DNA of 8,903 bases from Salinibacterium sp. GTDB lineage: Bacteria; Actinomycetota; Actinomycetes; Actinomycetales; Microbacteriaceae. The stretch lies in assembly GCA_025352485.1 (NCBI GenBank), contig JANXTJ010000243.1, positions 1-8,903 on the forward strand, given 5' to 3'. The notes under the pieces are model-generated. The model did no database searches. It was not told the DNA's origin and saw nothing but the letters and a program-made list of their open reading frames with translations. Below, piece by piece: positions 6,851 to 8,903 of this stretch (within the stretch, counting starts at the first letter, position 1; each line of letters opens with the position of its first letter). The translations under genes and the position numbers were made by a program.

Positions 6851-8161
6851 GTGTCAGATCACGCAATAGAACAGCTCACCCAGCAGGCCAACGACCCGTC
6901 GTTTCCCGACATTTGGGAGGAGATCAGCTGGCGCGGGCTGGTGCACGTCTCCACCAATGTCGATGATCTGAAGGCGCTGTTGGCCGGGCCGCCGATCACC
7001 TACTACTGCGGATTCGACCCCACCGCTGCGAGCCTGCATCTGGGTAACCTCGTTCAGCTTTTGCTCATGCGCCGGCTGCAGCTGGCCGGGCACAAACCGC
7101 TCGGCCTGGTCGGCGGATCCACCGGTCTGATCGGTGATCCGCGCCCCACTGCCGAACGCACACTCCAAGATGCCAGCACCGTGGCGCAATGGGTGGGGCT
7201 GCTGCAAGCACAGGTCTCCAGATATGTCAGTTTCGAGGGCGATAACGCCGCGAGGCTCGTGAACAACCTCGACTGGACGGCGCCGCTGAGCGCCATCGAC
7301 TTCCTGCGCGACGTGGGCAAGCACTTCCGGGTCGGCACGATGCTGAAGAAGGATGCCGTCAGCGCCCGCCTGAACAGCGACGCGGGTATCAGTTACACCG
7401 AGTTCAGCTACCAAATCCTGCAGGGCATGGACTTTCTCGAGCTGTTCCGCAGCTACGGCTGCGTGTTGCAAACCGGGGGCAGCGATCAGTGGGGAAATCT
7501 GACCAGCGGCACTGATCTCATCCATCGGGCGGAGGGGTCACATGCGCACGCGATCGGCACTCCGCTGATCACCAACTCGGATGGCACGAAGTTTGGCAAG
7601 AGCGAGGGCAACGCCGTGTGGCTTGATCCCGCGATGACCAGCCCGTATGCTTTTTACCAGTTCTGGCTCAATACCGACGATGCAGACGTAATTGCCCGAC
7701 TCAAGGTCTTCACTTTCCTGACGCGGGCCGAGATCGACGAGCTCGCGGCGGCAGTTCTCGCCGAACCGTTCCGGCGGGCGGCGCAGAAGAGGCTCGCCTG
7801 GTTGGTGACCTCGCTTGTGCATGGCGAGGGCGCGACGACCGCGGCCATCAACGCCGCCGATGCGCTGTTTGGGCAGGGCGAGTTAGCCCACCTCGATACC
7901 GCCACCCTCGCGTCGGCGCTGCACGAACTGCCCAACACCACAGCGGCGGCTTCTGCCGCCATTGCGCAGCTCTTGGTCGACACCGGTCTGACGTCGAGCG
8001 TGGGGGAGTCGCGACGTGCGATCGATCAGGGCGGCGTCTACGTCAACAATGTGCGGGTGGATGACGCGGCCGCAACCCTTGACGGATCGGTGCTGCCCGG
8101 CGGTGTGGCCGTGCTCCGGCGCGGGAAGAAGACCCTCGCCGGTGTCTTCGTTCCTGAGTGA
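6851..8161 (+). CDS. tyrS: Tyrosyl-tRNA synthetase
   Basis: Class I aminoacyl-tRNA synthetase that charges tRNA-Tyr. The 436-residue product matches the bacterial TyrS form that carries a C-terminal S4 domain. The HIGH-type motif is H63-L64-G65-N66 after YYCGFDPTAASL. The tyrosine and adenylate site includes YQILQGMDF and GGSDQWGN (209-216), and the KMSKS-type loop is KFGKS (247-251). The S4 RNA-binding domain covers about 377-436 (GESRRAIDQGGVYVNN onward). I chose GTG at 6851 because homologues begin near SDHAIEQL and it follows the DUF817 stop by 4 bp. The ATG at 6806 is in frame but would overlap the DUF817 gene by 41 bp and add 15 residues that match nothing I know. Neither start has a good ribosome binding site. 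No T-box leader is present upstream. Confidence 0.96.
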   Translation: MSDHAIEQLTQQANDPSFPDIWEEISWRGLVHVSTNVDDLKALLAGPPITYYCGFDPTAASLHLGNLVQLLLMRRLQLAGHKPLGLVGGSTGLIGDPRPTAERTLQDASTVAQWVGLLQAQVSRYVSFEGDNAARLVNNLDWTAPLSAIDFLRDVGKHFRVGTMLKKDAVSARLNSDAGISYTEFSYQILQGMDFLELFRSYGCVLQTGGSDQWGNLTSGTDLIHRAEGSHAHAIGTPLITNSDGTKFGKSEGNAVWLDPAMTSPYAFYQFWLNTDDADVIARLKVFTFLTRAEIDELAAAVLAEPFRRAAQKRLAWLVTSLVHGEGATTAAINAADALFGQGELAHLDTATLASALHELPNTTAAASAAIAQLLVDTGLTSSVGESRRAIDQGGVYVNNVRVDDAAATLDGSVLPGGVAVLRRGKKTLAGVFVPE

Positions 8162-8192
8162 ACCTCACGACACGCCCGGGATTCGCTGAAAT

Positions 8193-8221
8193 TTGGCACG
8201 TCCCCGATCCACCCGTAATGT
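8193..8221 (+). promoter_or_regulatory. Candidate distal rRNA promoter (P1)
   Basis: TTGGCA at 8193-8198 (5 of 6 with TTGACA) is followed after 17 bases by TAATGT at 8216-8221, which has the TAnnnT form of actinobacterial -10 elements. A transcript would start near 8228 and run through the nested inverted repeat at 8284-8338 into the rRNA leader. It lies 31 bp after the tyrS stop. Multiple promoters are usual for rRNA operons in this phylum. The alternative is a promoter for an unrelated small RNA. Confidence 0.5.
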
Positions 8222-8283
8222 AATCACTTGTCACCCCAAAGGTTCGAAAAGCCGCAGAGCTTACCGGCCTCAAGAGGGACCAA

Positions 8284-8338
8284 ATCCTAAGTCACACAGC
8301 AGTTCCGCGGTGCGGAATCTGTCTTCAGATCTTAGGGT
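8284..8338. repeat. Nested inverted repeat (two-level stem) between the rRNA promoters
   Basis: The outer arms 8284-8291 and 8331-8338 pair over 8 bp (core CCTAAG / CTTAGG, plus one T-G wobble and an A-T pair). Inside, TTCCGC (8303-8308) and GCGGAA (8312-8317) form a perfect 6-bp stem around a GGT loop, extended by CAG/CTG (8300-8302 with 8319-8321) across one bulged T. It lies 123 bp after tyrS and 66 bp before the proximal promoter. It may serve as the tyrS terminator, as an attenuator on distal-promoter transcripts, or as a protein-binding palindrome. No T-tract follows on the + strand. Confidence 0.6.
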
Positions 8339-8403
8339 GAGTAACCACCACGCGTGCCTCTCAAATCGCTGTGTCGAACGGTTTTCCGCTCGCTTCACTC
8401 GAA

Positions 8404-8431
8404 TTGACAATGGCTGCGAAGGTGCTAAGTT
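8404..8431 (+). promoter_or_regulatory. Proximal rRNA operon promoter (P2)
   Basis: A perfect TTGACA at 8404-8409 is followed after 16 bases by TAAGTT at 8426-8431, with TGC directly before it (an extended -10). An overlapping alternative -10 is TATACA at 8431-8436, but its 21-base spacing is poor. Transcription would start near 8438, giving a leader of about 320 bases before the mature 16S end. This is the best promoter in the window and its position fits a strong rRNA promoter. Confidence 0.8.
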
Positions 8432-8527
8432 ATACAAGTTGCCAAACGCGAGAGCGGGAGGGTAACACACAAAGGTAAAAGCCCTGAAGCAACACACCGC
8501 AAGGTTGAGCTGCAGGAGCGTCCGATC

Positions 8528-8540
8528 CTTGAGAACTCAA
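8528..8540 (+). promoter_or_regulatory. rRNA leader boxA (antitermination element)
   Basis: CTTGAGAACTCAA, followed by CAGCGTGCA, is the boxA-type element of actinobacterial rRNA leaders, the counterpart of TGTTTGAGAACTCAA in mycobacteria. As RNA it recruits NusB and NusE (S10) so that RNA polymerase resists Rho over the long untranslated rRNA. The core is itself symmetrical (TTGAG-AA-CTCAA). It lies about 90 bases after the predicted start of the proximal promoter. Confidence 0.85.
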
Positions 8541-8573
8541 CAGCGTGCACAATGTCAAATGCCAAAAACCCGT

Positions 8574-8609
8574 ATGCGGTGTAGGTAGTTTCTAGCTACT
8601 GAACCGCAT
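8574..8609 (+). other. Stem-loop in the rRNA leader
   Basis: ATGCGGT (8574-8580) and ACCGCAT (8603-8609) pair perfectly over 7 bp. Inside them GTAG (8585-8588) and CTAC (8596-8599) can extend the stem, with a 7-base loop. It stands 33 bases after boxA. Likely roles are a leader folding element or a processing site for the rRNA precursor. It has no T-tract and is not a good terminator. Confidence 0.55.
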
Positions 8610-8727
8610 CGGATTCCTTTGGAAAAAGATATAAACAAAACAAAGCAAGTCAGTATTGATTTGTTCTTGTCAGTTTCAAACTTGTAGGGTTGATGCCTAT
8701 TCCGGCTGATCCCTGCGCTAGATGTGC

Positions 8728-8745
8728 CGAGTGGCTTGCCACTCG
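8728..8745 (+). other. Perfect hairpin with CTTG loop just before 16S rRNA
   Basis: CGAGTGG (8728-8734) and CCACTCG (8739-8745) form a perfect 7-bp stem closed by CTTG, a stable tetraloop class in RNA. It ends about 12 bases before the predicted mature 16S 5' end. It may guide 5' trimming of the 16S precursor or 30S assembly. The long RNase III stem that encloses 16S needs a partner downstream of the window and cannot be assessed. Confidence 0.65.
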
Positions 8746-8757
8746 AGCAATCAAACA

Positions 8758-8903
<146 letters not shown>

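Larger units (their letters stand above)
8162..8757 (+). other. Gene-free region between tyrS and 16S rRNA: promoters and rRNA leader
   Basis: About 600 bp without a credible protein gene. It holds two candidate promoters, a nested inverted repeat, a boxA and two leader hairpins, listed separately. There is no classical hairpin-plus-T-tract terminator for tyrS; in this group terminators often lack the T-tract. G+C content falls sharply in the last third: 26 of 80 bases (8611-8690) are G or C by hand count, against well over 60% in the genes. That is common in rRNA leaders. No tRNA gene is visible. Confidence 0.85.

Noticed and set aside
8171..8180. CCCGGG palindrome after tyrS as a terminator
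   Set aside because: Too short, with no loop and no T-tract.
8241..8250. GGTTCGAAAA resembling a tRNA T-loop
   Set aside because: No T-stem pairing around it and no acceptor, D or anticodon arms upstream.
8193..8465. 90-codon + strand frame starting with TTG
   Set aside because: It crosses the proximal rRNA promoter, has no ribosome binding site and no coding-like composition; its start is the -35 box of the distal promoter.
8270..8497. 75-codon minus strand frame
   Set aside because: It runs antisense across the rRNA promoter, with no ribosome binding site or recognisable protein.
8661..8690. TTGTTC-18-TAGGGT as a third rRNA promoter
   Set aside because: Both boxes match consensus at only 3 of 6 positions, inside an A+T-rich stretch where such matches arise by chance.

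Overview
The window looks like the chromosome of a high-G+C actinobacterium, most likely of the family Microbacteriaceae (Micrococcales). Three things point there: G+C-rich codon use in every gene; the actinobacterial rRNA leader element CTTGAGAACTCAA; and the start of a 16S rRNA gene whose 5' region reads like Microbacteriaceae relatives such as Leifsonia, Salinibacterium or Cryobacterium. The genus cannot be fixed from 146 bases of 16S.

All genes lie on the + strand. Region 1 (1-5200) is the distal part of an arginine biosynthesis operon in the order argB (3' part only), argD, argF, argG, argH. These encode acetylglutamate kinase, acetylornithine aminotransferase, ornithine carbamoyltransferase, argininosuccinate synthase and argininosuccinate lyase. 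Together they cover the second step and then the steps from acetylglutamate semialdehyde to arginine. argB/argD and argD/argF overlap as ATGA, argF and argG are 48 bp apart, and argG and argH are 2 bp apart. The repressor gene argR, often found between argF and argG in actinobacteria, is not there.

Region 2 (5197-8161) continues without a visible promoter or terminator. It holds a 47-codon single-span membrane microprotein overlapping the argH stop, a 3-methyladenine DNA glycosylase of the AAG/Mpg family, a multi-span DUF817 membrane protein, and tyrosyl-tRNA synthetase (tyrS). Junctions are ATGA, 4 bp, TGATG and 4 bp, so argG through tyrS could be one transcript. The arg genes, mpg and tyrS are ordinary; the microprotein and the DUF817 protein are the uncharacterised members.

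Region 3 (8162-8903) is a gene-free stretch of about 600 bp followed by the first ~146 bases of a 16S rRNA gene in the same direction. The stretch holds two candidate promoters (8193-8221 and 8404-8431), a nested inverted repeat between them (8284-8338), a NusB/NusE-type boxA (8528-8540), a leader hairpin (8574-8609), an unusually A+T-rich leader segment, and a perfect hairpin with a CTTG loop just before the 16S start (8728-8745).

I see no mobile element, CRISPR array, toxin-antitoxin pair or defence system. The window is mostly conserved core genome. The points most worth a second look are the small membrane ORF, the DUF817 gene inside a translation-related cluster, and the structured region between the two rRNA promoters.
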